From: Xylophilus rhododendri
Lineage (GTDB): Bacteria > Pseudomonadota > Gammaproteobacteria > Burkholderiales > Burkholderiaceae_C
NCBI RefSeq assembly: GCF_009906855.1
Contig: NZ_CP047650.1
Coordinates: forward strand, 4,650,001-4,714,000
Length of the DNA stretch: 64,000 nucleotides
Reading direction: 5' to 3'
In this document: piece after piece, positions 33,576 through 42,069 of the stretch
Position numbering within the stretch: position 1 is the first letter of the stretch
Layout of the letters: the number at the start of each line of letters is the position of its first letter
Notes under the pieces: model-generated
What the model was told of the DNA's origin: nothing
Seen by the model: only the letters and a program-made list of their open reading frames with translations
Databases searched by the model: none
Translations under genes and position numbers: made by a program

Positions 33576-34553
33576 TCAGTCGAGCTTGATGTCGGCTTCG
33601 CGGACCACCGGCGCCAGGCGGGCCCGGTCGGCGGCGTTGACTTCGGCCAGCGCCTGCGGCGGGCCGCCCAGCAGTTCGGCGCCGGTGGCCAGGATCTTGT
33701 CACGGACGTCGGCCTGCTGCAGCAGGGCGTTGATCTCGGCGTTCCACTTGTCCACGACGGGCCTGGGTGTGCCGTGCGGCGCCATCAGGCCCCAGAGGCT
33801 GGCGAGTTCGGCGCCCTTCACGCCCGATTCCGCGAAGGTCGGCACATGGGGCAGCACCGGCGAGCGTTTGGCGGCCGTCACGCCTATTGCGCGCACCTTG
33901 CCGCCCTCGATCTGCGCCAGCAGCGTGGGGATGGAGCCCATGTACATGTCGACCTGGCCGCCGACCAGGTCGGGCAGGGCCTGGGCCATGCCGCGATAAG
34001 GCACATGGGTGAACTTCACGCCCGAGGCGTTCTGCCAGAGCTGGGTGACCAGGTGCGAGATGGTGCCGGTGCCGGGCGTGGCCATGGTGAGCCGGCCGGG
34101 CTGGGCCTTGGCGGCGGCGACCACGTCGGCCAGGGTCTTGTAGGGCGAGTCGGCACGCACCACCACGACCGCCGCGCCGCTGGCGACGGGCACCAGCGGG
34201 TCCAGGTCCTTCACCGGGTCGTAGCTCAGCTTCGAATAGAGCAGGGGGTTGAGGACGACGTTGTCGGTCTGGGCCATGACCAGGGTGTAGCCGTCCGGTT
34301 TGGACTTGGCGACGGTGTCCAGCGCCAGGTTGCCGCCGGCGCCGGGCTTGTTCTCCACCGTCACCACCCAGTGCAGCTTGGTGGTGAGGGCGGTGGCCAG
34401 CAGCCGGGTCAGGCTGTCGGTGCCGCCGCCGGCGGGGAAGGGCACGATGATCTTGATCGGCCGGTCGGGGTAGCTCTGGCCGCCCTGGGCATGGGCGGCC
34501 AGGCCGGTGAGGCAGGCCAGGACGGCGGCCGAAATCGAGATGAGCTTGCGCAT
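33576..34553 (-). CDS. Bug/TctC-family tripartite tricarboxylate transporter substrate-binding protein
   Basis: The 325-residue periplasmic protein has a signal peptide ending AHAQG and the Bug signature YPDRPIKIIVPFPAGGGTDS, followed by VENKPGAGGNLALDTVAKS and FTHVPYRGMAQALPDLVGGQ. Such proteins bind carboxylates for TctAB transporters or act as sensors; they are greatly expanded in Burkholderiales. No tctAB genes are adjacent. It lies in the middle of the RraA/dehydrogenase operon, so its ligand is probably that pathway's substrate. Confidence 0.9.
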   Translation of the reverse strand: MRKLISISAAVLACLTGLAAHAQGGQSYPDRPIKIIVPFPAGGGTDSLTRLLATALTTKLHWVVTVENKPGAGGNLALDTVAKSKPDGYTLVMAQTDNVVLNPLLYSKLSYDPVKDLDPLVPVASGAAVVVVRADSPYKTLADVVAAAKAQPGRLTMATPGTGTISHLVTQLWQNASGVKFTHVPYRGMAQALPDLVGGQVDMYMGSIPTLLAQIEGGKVRAIGVTAAKRSPVLPHVPTFAESGVKGAELASLWGLMAPHGTPRPVVDKWNAEINALLQQADVRDKILATGAELLGGPPQALAEVNAADRARLAPVVREADIKLD

Positions 34554-34595
34554 GTGGTTTGTCTCCTGTCTTGTCGGTTTTTTTGCGATGCGGGT

Positions 34596-35455
34596 TCAGG
34601 CGGCGTGGGCCTGCAGCCAGCCGAGCGCCTCTTCGATGCTGGGCTCGGGCAGCCCCAGCGGCGCGGCGGCCAGCGCCCGGGCCGTGCGCTGGAAACGCTG
34701 CTCCACCCCCGGCAGCACCTGCGAAGGCGCGCCCTGGGCGATGAGTTCCTGCTGCGCGTCGTGCACCTCGTGGGCGCGGCGGCCGGCGTGTACCACATGG
34801 GTGCGCACCAGCATGTCGATGAAGTCGCGCAGGGGCGTCTGGTCGATGTCCTGCAGCTGCTCGTAGAGCTTCTGGCGCACGCCCAGGCGCTCGGCGCTCA
34901 GCAGCAGTTCCACGCTCAGCGACTCCATGCCCTTGGTGAACACGCTGCGCAGGATCTTCAGCGCCATGGCATCGCCGACAGCGCCGCCGTCTATGGTCTT
35001 GACCCGGCCGCCGCAGGGCGCGAGCAGGCGCTGGAATGCTTCCGCCCCATCGCCCGAGGCCAGCAGCGGCGTGCGTTCGCGGCCGCTCAGGATGCCGCCC
35101 ATGATGGCCACGTCCAGGTAGCGCGCGCCCTGCTGCGCGGTGAGGGCGGCCGCCTCGCGTTTGGTGGCGGGGCTGGCGGTGGTCATGTCGGCCAGCGTGG
35201 CGCCGGCCTTCAGATGCGGCGCGATCTGCCGGCTGGCTTCCAGCGCCACCGCGCCGGTCACGCAGCACAGCACCCAGTCGGCCTGCTTCAGCCATTCACC
35301 GGGGCGGGATGGATCTCCAGCCCGAGCGAGCCCGCCAGTTCCAGCGCGGCCGGCGAAGGCCGGGCCTCGCACAGGCCGAGCTGGTAGCCGGCCTGGGCCA
35401 GCGGCTGCGCGAAACAGCGGCCCACCTCCCCCAGTCCTATCAATGCGACGTCCAT
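34596..35455 (-). pseudogene. NAD(P)-dependent 6-phosphogluconate/3-hydroxyisobutyrate-type dehydrogenase, frameshifted
   Basis: The N-terminal frame (start 35455) reads MDVALIGLGEVGRCFAQPLA to LEIHPAPVNG and stops. The rest of the protein continues in another frame as GEWLKQADWVLCCVTG through QRLLAPCGGRVKTIDGG and a C-terminal helical domain ending WLQAHAA. The break is at about 35297-35302, in a run of four C; adding one C restores HPAPGEWLKQ and a 286-residue protein. It may be a homopolymer error or a real inactivation. The Rossmann GLGEVG motif and family domains are otherwise intact. It is first in the operon with the Bug and RraA-like genes. Confidence 0.8.
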
Positions 35456-35490
35456 GCTGTCTCCTTCTTTATGGCCGAAAGAGTACAAAG

Positions 35491-35575
35491 AAAAAACATT
35501 GAACGCCAGATGCTCGCGGGTATTCACCGAGCGAGGCTATGTTTGTGAGGATTCGCTGGCCGATAAAAGAACATT
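35491..35575. promoter_or_regulatory. Repeated AA-rich motif in the divergent region of the GntR regulator
   Basis: The 182-base gap between the dehydrogenase gene and the GntR gene (35456-35637) holds AAAAAACATT at 35491-35500 and AAAAGAACATT at 35565-35575, in the same orientation. They could be operator half-sites for the regulator, but the 74-base spacing is wide and no clear palindrome surrounds them. Otherwise I see no other element in this gap. Confidence 0.25.
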
Positions 35576-35637
35576 CCAGGTCGACGAGTCCCCGGCCACG
35601 ATCCTTAGAATGCAGCCCACCAATCAAAGAGAGCGAG

Positions 35638-36315
35638 ATGGCCGGCGGATCCAGAAAGACCTACGAGGAACTCAAGCTGCGCCTGGTGGCCGGCCACTAC
35701 AAGCCGGGCACGCAGCTGAAGGAAGAGCCGATCGCCGAGGAGTTCGGTGTCAGCCGCTCCCCCGTGCGCGCGGCCCTGCGCCGGCTGGTGGAAGACGGCC
35801 TGGCCACTTCGGACGCCGGCCGCGGCGTGCAGGTGGCGGCCTGGACCGACTGGGACATCGAGGAGGTCTTCCAGCTGCGCCTGCTGCTGGAGCCCTATGC
35901 CGCCCAGCTCGCCGCCGAGCGGGCGGATGCCGCGGCGGTGGAGCAGCTCGACGCCAGCAACCGCGCCATGGCCCGGGCCATCGCCGATGCCGGTGAACAC
36001 ACGGTGGTGCAGGTGCAGGAGGCCAACCGCCTGTTCCACCAGACGCTGCTGCATGCCAGCGGCTCGCACCGGTTGATCTCCATGCTGGAGACCATGATCG
36101 ACATGCCCATCATCACCCGCTCCTTCGAGCTCTACAGCCGCTCCGACATGGAGCAGAGCCTGAGCCACCACCGCGACCTCACCATCGCCGTGCAGGCGCA
36201 CGACGGCCAGCTGGCCCGGCAGGTGATGCAGCTGCACCTGCAGATGTCGCGCCACCGCTTCATGCGGGCGCGGGGATCGGGCGGGGCCGGCACGGGCGCG
36301 CCGTCCTTGGCATAG
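35638..36315 (+). CDS. GntR-family (FadR/FCD-type) transcriptional regulator
   Basis: The 225-residue protein has an N-terminal winged helix (LVAGHYKPGTQLKEEPIAEEF, GVSRSPVRAALRRLVEDGLA) and a C-terminal helical FCD effector domain with metal-ligand type His residues (NRLFHQTLLHASGS, SLSHHRDLTIAVQAHD). FCD regulators commonly respond to organic acids. It is divergent from the dehydrogenase/Bug/RraA-like operon and is its probable regulator. The ATG at 35638 was chosen because it is preceded by GAGAGCGAG and starts at the family's N-terminus. Confidence 0.9.
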   Translation: MAGGSRKTYEELKLRLVAGHYKPGTQLKEEPIAEEFGVSRSPVRAALRRLVEDGLATSDAGRGVQVAAWTDWDIEEVFQLRLLLEPYAAQLAAERADAAAVEQLDASNRAMARAIADAGEHTVVQVQEANRLFHQTLLHASGSHRLISMLETMIDMPIITRSFELYSRSDMEQSLSHHRDLTIAVQAHDGQLARQVMQLHLQMSRHRFMRARGSGGAGTGAPSLA

Positions 36316-36324
36316 AGTCGGCCG

Positions 36325-37263
36325 ATGACCTACCTCATCGAACTCCTCGGCCAATACGGCGCCTGGCTCGTCTTCGCCTGGGTGCTGCTGGAGCAGGCGG
36401 GGGTTCCGCTGCCGGCCTATCCGGTGCTGATGGTGGCCGGCTCGCTGGCCGCGGTGGGGCAGCTGTCCCTGCCGCTGCTGCTGGCGGTGACGGTGCTGGC
36501 CTGCCTGATCTCGGATTTCGGCTGGTACCTGGCCGGCGGGCGCTACGGAGGCCGGGTGCTGCGCACCATCTGCCGGCTCTCGCTCACGCCGGACAGCTGC
36601 GTCAGCCAGACCGAATCGGTGTTCGACCGCTGGGGCGCGCGTTCGCTCATCGTGGCCAAGTTCGTGCCCGGCTTCGCCTCGGTGGCCACCGCCATGGCCG
36701 GCGCCACCCGGGTGCGGCGCGGCGCCTTCCTGGCCTACGACTTCGTCGGCTCCACGCTCTGGGCGGGCCTGGGACTGGCGCTGGGCTGGCTGTTCGCGCC
36801 GGCGGTCGAGACATTGCTCAACACCCTGCAGAGCCTGGGCCACTGGGGCCTGCTGCTGCTGGCCGGAGCGATCGCCATCTATGTGGCGCGCAAGGCCTGG
36901 AACCGTGTGAGTTTCCGGCGGCAGCAGCGCATGCAGCGGCTGTCGATCGCGGAGCTGTCGCAGCTGCGCGAGGGCTCGGCCGAGCTGGTGCTGGTCGATG
37001 TACGCAAGCGCCCGCTGTGGGAGCGCGAGCGTATTCCCGGATCGGTGTTCTTCGATGCGAGCGAGTGGGAGAGCGCCAGCACCAGTGCGCGGCGCGACGC
37101 CACCATCGTCGTCTATTGCGACTGCCCGGCCGAGGCTTCCGCGGTGGTGGTGGCGCGGGCCCTGCGCGAGAAGGGCTTCCGGCAGGTGCATCCGCTGGGC
37201 GGCGGGCTCGAAGGCTGGCGCCAGGCCGGCTTCGCCCTGCAGGAGGGGGCCGAAGCCCCCTGA
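36325..37263 (+). CDS. DedA-family membrane protein fused to a rhodanese domain
   Basis: The 312-residue protein has a DedA/SNARE-associated domain (VLLEQAGVPLPAYPVLMVAG, FDRWGARSLIVAKFVPGFASV) with about five membrane helices to residue 195, then a rhodanese domain (LVLVDVRKRPLWERERIPGS) with active-site Cys265 in VYCDCPAEAS. DedA proteins support membrane potential and undecaprenyl-phosphate recycling and affect resistance to cationic peptides; rhodaneses handle sulfane sulfur. The fusion is found in other bacteria. It begins nine bases after the GntR gene. Confidence 0.88.
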   Translation: MTYLIELLGQYGAWLVFAWVLLEQAGVPLPAYPVLMVAGSLAAVGQLSLPLLLAVTVLACLISDFGWYLAGGRYGGRVLRTICRLSLTPDSCVSQTESVFDRWGARSLIVAKFVPGFASVATAMAGATRVRRGAFLAYDFVGSTLWAGLGLALGWLFAPAVETLLNTLQSLGHWGLLLLAGAIAIYVARKAWNRVSFRRQQRMQRLSIAELSQLREGSAELVLVDVRKRPLWERERIPGSVFFDASEWESASTSARRDATIVVYCDCPAEASAVVVARALREKGFRQVHPLGGGLEGWRQAGFALQEGAEAP

Positions 37264-37285
37264 GAAGGTGACCAGCTCTTGCGAA

Positions 37286-37858
37286 TTACTGCTTGACCGA
37301 TTCGATCTGCGCCACGATGCGCACGTTCTTCGGGAAGCCGTACTGCACGCCGTAGTCCACGCCGAAGGCGGTGCGGTCGATGGTGGTCTCGAAGTCGCCG
37401 CCGCAGACTTCGCGCTTGACCACCGGGCTCTGGTAGCAGGCGAACTGGTTGGCCTTGAAGACGGCCGGCAGGGTCTTGCCCTTGATGGTCAGCTCGCCGC
37501 CGACCGACACCAGCTTGTCGCCGTCGAAGGTGAACTTGTCGCCGACGAACCTGGCGGTGGGGTACTTGGCGGCGTCGAAGATCTCGGCGCTCTGCAGGTG
37601 CTTCTCGAAGGGGGCGAAGCCGGTGTTGATCGAGGTCATGTCCAGGGTCAGCTCGACCTTGCCGGTCTTGGCGGCCTTGTCGAACCGCACGGTGCCTTCC
37701 TTCTTGTCGAAGCGGCCGCGGTTCACGCTGGCGCCGAAGTGGCTGATCTCGAAGGTGGCGTAGGTGTGGCTGGGGTCCACCGCATAGGCGGCGGGTTCGG
37801 CCTGGGCGACGCCGGCGAAGAGGGTGGCGGCGGCGAGGGCGAAGAGGGATTTACGCAT
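37286..37858 (-). CDS. YceI-family periplasmic protein (copy 2)
   Basis: The 190-residue protein has a signal peptide ending VAQA and the YceI lipocalin-like barrel: YAVDPSHTYATFEISHFGAS, FEKHLQSAEIFDAAKYPTA, GELTIKGKTLPAVF. It also has a Cys pair (FACYQSPVVKREVCGG) that could form a disulfide. YceI proteins bind isoprenoid lipids such as polyprenyl quinones. It forms an operon with a second YceI and cytochrome b561, which suggests a quinone-linked function. Confidence 0.9.
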   Translation of the reverse strand: MRKSLFALAAATLFAGVAQAEPAAYAVDPSHTYATFEISHFGASVNRGRFDKKEGTVRFDKAAKTGKVELTLDMTSINTGFAPFEKHLQSAEIFDAAKYPTARFVGDKFTFDGDKLVSVGGELTIKGKTLPAVFKANQFACYQSPVVKREVCGGDFETTIDRTAFGVDYGVQYGFPKNVRIVAQIESVKQ

Positions 37859-37913
37859 CTGGATTTCTCGGGGTTGGGAAAGGGGAAACGGGAAACGGAA
37901 AAAGAAAAGCGGC

Positions 37914-38480
37914 TCAGATCTTGGGGATGCCGGTCAGGGCCAGCTTGAACTTCACCTGCACGTCGTCGGCCACCATGGAGGTGTCGGCCCACTCGTTCTC
38001 GCCGATCTTGAAGGCCAGGCGTTTGATGGCGAAGGCGCCGGTGGCGGTGGTGGTGGCGCCGCTCTGGGTCATGGCGACGGGCACGGTGACATCCTGCGTA
38101 TTGCCCTTGATGCTGAGCTTGCCGGCCACTTCGTACTTGCCGCCGCCCAGCGACTTGATGGCGCTGGAAACGAAGGTCGCCTGCGGGAACTTGGCCACGT
38201 TGAACCAGATCGGCTTGGGCATCTCGGCATCGGACTCCTTCACGCCCAGCGTGGCGCTGCCGGTGTCGATGGTGAAGCTGATCTTGCTGGCGGCGAGCTT
38301 GGCGGGGTCGAACACCACCTGGGCATCGAACTTCTTGAACTGGCCTTCCACCGGCACGCCCATCTGCTTGCTGACGAAGGTGATCTGGCTCTGCGCCGGC
38401 ACCAGGGCCTGCTGCGCGAAGGCCGGTGCGAAGGCGCTGCTGGCCAGGGCCAGGGCGGCCAGGGTCGTCGAATACTTCAT
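37914..38480 (-). CDS. YceI-family periplasmic protein (copy 1)
   Basis: The 188-residue protein has a signal peptide ending PAFAQQ and a YceI domain (PAQSQITFVSKQMGVPVEGQ, ATFVSSAIKSLGGGKYEVAG, LSIKGNTQDVTVPV). It is clearly related to, but diverged from, the next gene. It lies between cytochrome b561 and the other YceI gene, as in many Proteobacteria. Short purine-rich stretches before both YceI starts look like ribosome sites. Confidence 0.9.
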   Translation of the reverse strand: MKYSTTLAALALASSAFAPAFAQQALVPAQSQITFVSKQMGVPVEGQFKKFDAQVVFDPAKLAASKISFTIDTGSATLGVKESDAEMPKPIWFNVAKFPQATFVSSAIKSLGGGKYEVAGKLSIKGNTQDVTVPVAMTQSGATTTATGAFAIKRLAFKIGENEWADTSMVADDVQVKFKLALTGIPKI

Positions 38481-38522
38481 GGGATCGCTCCGAAGGGGGA
38501 AAGGGAAAAGGGGAAAGGGGGT

Positions 38523-39083
38523 TCAGCCGCGGCCGGGCAACATGCGCCACAGCAGGCCGTCGCGGTCTATCAGCTGGTGCTTGACCACGGCGGCCACATG
38601 CAGCACGACCAGGCCGGCCAGCGCATAGGCGCTGATCTGGTGCCAGGGCTTGATCAGCGCGGCCAGTTCGGGATCGGGCGCCAGCCCCGGCAGCGGCAGC
38701 ACGCCGAAGAGCACGATGGGAAAACCCGCCGCCGAGCTGTAGGCCCAGCCCACCAGCGGCACGATGAAGAAGAGGGCGTACATCAGGTGGTGCGTGCCGT
38801 GGTGCGCCACGTGCTGCCAGCGCGGCATGGCGGCGGACACGGCTTCGGGCAGCTCCGGCGGGCGTCTGGCCAGGCGCCAGAGCAGTCGCAGCACCGACAG
38901 CGTGAGGATGGCCACGCCCGCCCACTTGTGCCAGTTGTAGAGCTTGAGCCGCAGCGGCGAGAAGGAAAGGCTGGTCATGTACAGCCCCACCAGGAAGATG
39001 CCCGTGATGGCGGCCGCCAGGATCCAGTGCAGGGCGATGGCCACGGCGCTGTAGCGGACGGGGCGGGTGGGGGATGTCGTCAT
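38523..39083 (-). CDS. Cytochrome b561
   Basis: The 186-residue integral membrane protein has four helices and conserved His residues in ALHWILAAAI, LYNWHKWAGV, HHGTHHLMYALFFIVP and KPWHQISAYALAGLVVLH, which bind two b hemes in the bacterial b561 family. It passes electrons between quinol and acceptors such as superoxide. It is first in the leftward operon with two YceI genes. The region upstream is shared with the divergent lipoprotein/phospholipase genes. Confidence 0.93.
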   Translation of the reverse strand: MTTSPTRPVRYSAVAIALHWILAAAITGIFLVGLYMTSLSFSPLRLKLYNWHKWAGVAILTLSVLRLLWRLARRPPELPEAVSAAMPRWQHVAHHGTHHLMYALFFIVPLVGWAYSSAAGFPIVLFGVLPLPGLAPDPELAALIKPWHQISAYALAGLVVLHVAAVVKHQLIDRDGLLWRMLPGRG

Positions 39084-39167
39084 CGGTGGGGCGTGGATTT
39101 CCGGGTGAGTCGGCGCTTGCGGGCAGCGTCGCGCCGTCGCAGTCTAGGTGGGCAGGTGTGCAGCATG

Positions 39168-39209
39168 TTTCAATCAAATTGACGCGACGGTTCAATTTAT
39201 TTGAATGAA
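39168..39209. promoter_or_regulatory. AT-rich repeat pair between cytochrome b561 and the phospholipase genes
   Basis: TTTCAATCAAATTGA (39168-39182) and TTCAATTTATTTGAATGAA (39191-39209) are related: each contains an inverted TCAA/TTGA core and they share TTCAAT. They form an AT-rich island in a 247-base divergent gap. They may be operator half-sites or a promoter region for either direction. I see no Pho-box match, though phospholipase C genes are often phosphate-controlled. Confidence 0.35.
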
Positions 39210-39330
39210 GCCTGCACTGGTTTGTCTCGGGAATGTAATGACCAGGTAAACGGCGCGTCACGGCGGGCGGCCATGCTCATGGTCACTCCCGCTACTGCAA
39301 GCCAGCCTGTCGAGCCGGCTCTTATCCAAG

Positions 39331-39528
39331 ATGACTGTCCATTCCCGCACGCCGTCCCCACGGCGCATGCCTGTCGGCGCCACGGCGCTCCTGTCCCTGG
39401 TCCTGTGCGGCGCCCTGCAGGCCTGCGGCGGCGGCAACACCCCGGTGGTGCAGACGCCCACACCCGCGCCGACCACCGACGAGCCCAAGCCGGTGGCCGA
39501 CCAGCCCGTGATCCGCTGCGCCCCCTGA
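39331..39528 (+). CDS. Small predicted lipoprotein
   Basis: The 65-residue protein has a basic N-terminus, a hydrophobic stretch (GATALLSLVLCGAL) and a lipobox LQAC followed by GGGN and a Pro/Thr-rich tail. It is likely anchored in the outer membrane, but its function is unknown. The start could also be at 39367, which would leave a shorter signal. It lies 23 bases before the phospholipase C gene and is probably co-transcribed. No good ribosome site is seen. Confidence 0.55.
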   Translation: MTVHSRTPSPRRMPVGATALLSLVLCGALQACGGGNTPVVQTPTPAPTTDEPKPVADQPVIRCAP

Positions 39529-39551
39529 ACAGAACCGACCCCGCCCCGACC

Positions 39552-41789
39552 ATGACCACACGCCGCAACCTCCTGCGCAACGCGGGCCTCTCCGCCGCCA
39601 CGCTCGCCGCCTTCCCGCCCGCCATCCGCCGCGCCCTCGCCATCCCCGCCAACAACGTCACCGGCACCATCCGCGACGTGGAGCATGTGGTGATCCTGAT
39701 GCAGGAAAACCGCGCCTTCGACCACTACTTCGGCACCCTCAACGGTGTGCGCGGCTTCGGCGACCGCTTCACCGTGCCGCTGCCCAAGGGCCTGAACGTG
39801 TGGCAGCAGATCGATGCGGCCGGCAAGGTCATCCTGCCTTTCCACCTCGACGGCAGCAAGGGCAACGCCCAGCGCGCCAACGGCACGCCGCACACCTGGG
39901 TGGACAGCCAGAACGCCTGGGACTCGGGCCGCATGTACCAGTGGCCGCGCTACAAGAACGCCATCTCCATGGGCTTCTTCAAGGAGGCCGAGATCCCCTT
40001 CCAGTTCGCCCTGGCCAATGCTTTCACCGTGTGCGACGCCTACCACTGCGCCATGCACACCGGCACCGATGCCAACCGCTCCTTCCACATGACGGGCACC
40101 AACGGCGCGGTGCCCACCGGCGCCTCCTTCGTCAACAACGAATGGGACTACATCGACGGCCTGCCGTCCTCGGTCAACACCGGCTACACCTGGAAGACCT
40201 ATGCCGAGCGCCTGGAAGAGGCCGGCGTCAGCTGGATCAGCTACCAGAACATGCCCGACGAATGGGGCGACAACATGCTGGGCGCCTTCCGCACCTTCCG
40301 CCGCGCCAACCTGGCCTCGGGCTATCCGGTGGCCAGCGGCGGCTCGCCCGGCTCGGCCTATGCCAACACTGGCCAGGCCCTGCCCTACAAGGCCTACGAC
40401 GCGGCCACCGACAACGCCGCCAACCCGCTCTACAAGGGCGTGGCCAACACCCTGCCGGGCAGCACGCCCGAGACCTATCTCGACACCTTCCGCCGCGACA
40501 TCCGCGAGGGCAGGCTGCCCCAGGTCTCCTGGATGAACGCGCCCTCCATCTACTGCGAGCACCCCGGCCCGTCCAGCCCGGTGCAGGGCGCCTGGTTCCT
40601 GCAGGAAGTGCTCGATGCGCTGACCGCCAACCCGGAGGTCTGGAGCAAGACCGTGCTGCTGGTCAACTTCGACGAGAACGACGGCTACTTCGACCATGTG
40701 CCCTCGCCCTCGGCCCCGGCGCGCAACACCGACGGCAGCCTGGCCGGCAAGACGACGCTGGCCGCCGATGCGATGGCGCCCGAGTACTTCACCCACCCCG
40801 CCCCGGCGGGCAGCACTTCGCAGCCGGCGCCGGACGGCCGGGTCTACGGCCCCGGCCCGCGGGTGCCCATGTTCGTGGTCTCGCCCTGGAGCCGCGGCGG
40901 CTGGGTCAATTCGCAGGTCTTCGACCACACCTCGGTGCTGCGTTTCCTCGAAGCCCGTTTCGGGGTGAAGGAGCCCAACATCAGCGCCTTCCGCCGCGCG
41001 GTGTGCGGCGATCTGACCAGCGCCTTCAACTTCGCCACGCCCAACAGCGAGACCCTGCCCACCCTGTCCGGCCGCAAGAGCCGCACCGAGGCCGACGCCC
41101 TGCGCGCCTCCCAGCAGCTGCTGGCCCAGATCGCGCCGCCCGCCACCCAGCTGTTGCCCACGCAGGGCACGGCCACCCGGCCCTCGCGCGCGCTGCCCTA
41201 CGAGCTGCACTGCAGCGCCCGCAGCGACAGCACCGCCGGCACCCTGCGCCTGCTGTTCTCCAACACCGGCAGCGCCGCCGCCGTCTTCCATGTGTACGAC
41301 CGCCTGCACCTGGACCGCCTGCCGCGCCGCTACATGCTGGAGGCCGGCAAGACGCTGGACGACAGTTGGGCCGCCATGGCCGACGATGCCGGCCGCTACG
41401 ACCTGTGGGTGCTGGGCCCCAACGGCTTTCACCGCGGCTTCCGCGGCGACCTGAGCGCCGTGCGCGCGGCGGGCACGGCGGATCCGGAAGTGCGGGTCTG
41501 CTACGACATCACCAACGGCAATGTCTACCTGAGCATGCTCAACCGCGGCCAGCGCGCGGCCAAGTTCACCGTGCGGCCCAAGGCCTACCGTGCCGACGGC
41601 CCGTGGACCGCCACGGTGGCCGCGGCCGGCTCGGCCGACCAGCACTGGGCGCTGGCCGACAGCAGCCAGTGGTACGACTTCGCCGTGACCTGCGACAGCG
41701 ATCCGGCCTGGTACCGGCGTTTCGCCGGCCGGGTGGAGAACGGCAAACACACGCTGAGCGATCCGGCGCTGGGGCTGGGCGAGATCTGA
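39552..41789 (+). CDS. Tat-exported phosphocholine-type phospholipase C
   Basis: The 745-residue protein has a twin-arginine signal (TTRRNLLRNAGLSAATLAAF) and the phosphoesterase-family core (DVEHVVILMQENRAFDHYFG, DENDGYFDHVPSP, FDHTSVLRFLEARFGV). C-terminal beta domains (DUF756 type) follow, for example FHRGFRGDL and TCDSDPAWYRRFAGRVENG. It matches PlcN/PlcH-type non-haemolytic or haemolytic phospholipases of Pseudomonas and Burkholderia, which hydrolyse phosphatidylcholine or sphingomyelin outside the cell. The start at 39552 was chosen for the Tat signal; a longer reading is possible but not supported. Confidence 0.92.
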   Translation: MTTRRNLLRNAGLSAATLAAFPPAIRRALAIPANNVTGTIRDVEHVVILMQENRAFDHYFGTLNGVRGFGDRFTVPLPKGLNVWQQIDAAGKVILPFHLDGSKGNAQRANGTPHTWVDSQNAWDSGRMYQWPRYKNAISMGFFKEAEIPFQFALANAFTVCDAYHCAMHTGTDANRSFHMTGTNGAVPTGASFVNNEWDYIDGLPSSVNTGYTWKTYAERLEEAGVSWISYQNMPDEWGDNMLGAFRTFRRANLASGYPVASGGSPGSAYANTGQALPYKAYDAATDNAANPLYKGVANTLPGSTPETYLDTFRRDIREGRLPQVSWMNAPSIYCEHPGPSSPVQGAWFLQEVLDALTANPEVWSKTVLLVNFDENDGYFDHVPSPSAPARNTDGSLAGKTTLAADAMAPEYFTHPAPAGSTSQPAPDGRVYGPGPRVPMFVVSPWSRGGWVNSQVFDHTSVLRFLEARFGVKEPNISAFRRAVCGDLTSAFNFATPNSETLPTLSGRKSRTEADALRASQQLLAQIAPPATQLLPTQGTATRPSRALPYELHCSARSDSTAGTLRLLFSNTGSAAAVFHVYDRLHLDRLPRRYMLEAGKTLDDSWAAMADDAGRYDLWVLGPNGFHRGFRGDLSAVRAAGTADPEVRVCYDITNGNVYLSMLNRGQRAAKFTVRPKAYRADGPWTATVAAAGSADQHWALADSSQWYDFAVTCDSDPAWYRRFAGRVENGKHTLSDPALGLGEI

Positions 41790-41790
41790 G

Positions 41791-42069
41791 TCAGGGGCGC
41801 CGGTCCCGCCATGCCAGTGTCAGCACCACCATCCAGACGCTGACACACAGCAGGCCGGACCAGAGCAGCAGGCCGAAGGCGGCGCCGTCGCGCCACAGGC
41901 ACAGGCCCGCAGCCAGGGCAGCCAGCGCGGCGGCGAGCCAGCGCAGGCGGCGCACCGGGTGGCGAGCGGCAGAGCCCACAAGGGCTTTCCAATGCCTGTC
42001 CATGGCCAGCGCCGCGCAGCCCCAGGCCAGGTACAAGGCGATGGCCGCCGCCAGGAGCGGCCAGCTCAT
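41791..42069 (-). CDS. DUF3325-type small membrane protein
   Basis: The 92-residue protein has three hydrophobic helices (LLAAAIALYLAWGCAALAM, WLAAALAALAAGLCLW, SGLLCVSVWMVVLTLAW) and matches the small DUF3325 proteins that accompany PepSY proteins in siderophore operons. Its role is not known; it may assist ferric-siderophore reduction at the inner membrane. It overlaps the PepSY gene by ATGA and ends one base past the convergent phospholipase gene. Confidence 0.75.
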   Translation of the reverse strand: MSWPLLAAAIALYLAWGCAALAMDRHWKALVGSAARHPVRRLRWLAAALAALAAGLCLWRDGAAFGLLLWSGLLCVSVWMVVLTLAWRDRRP

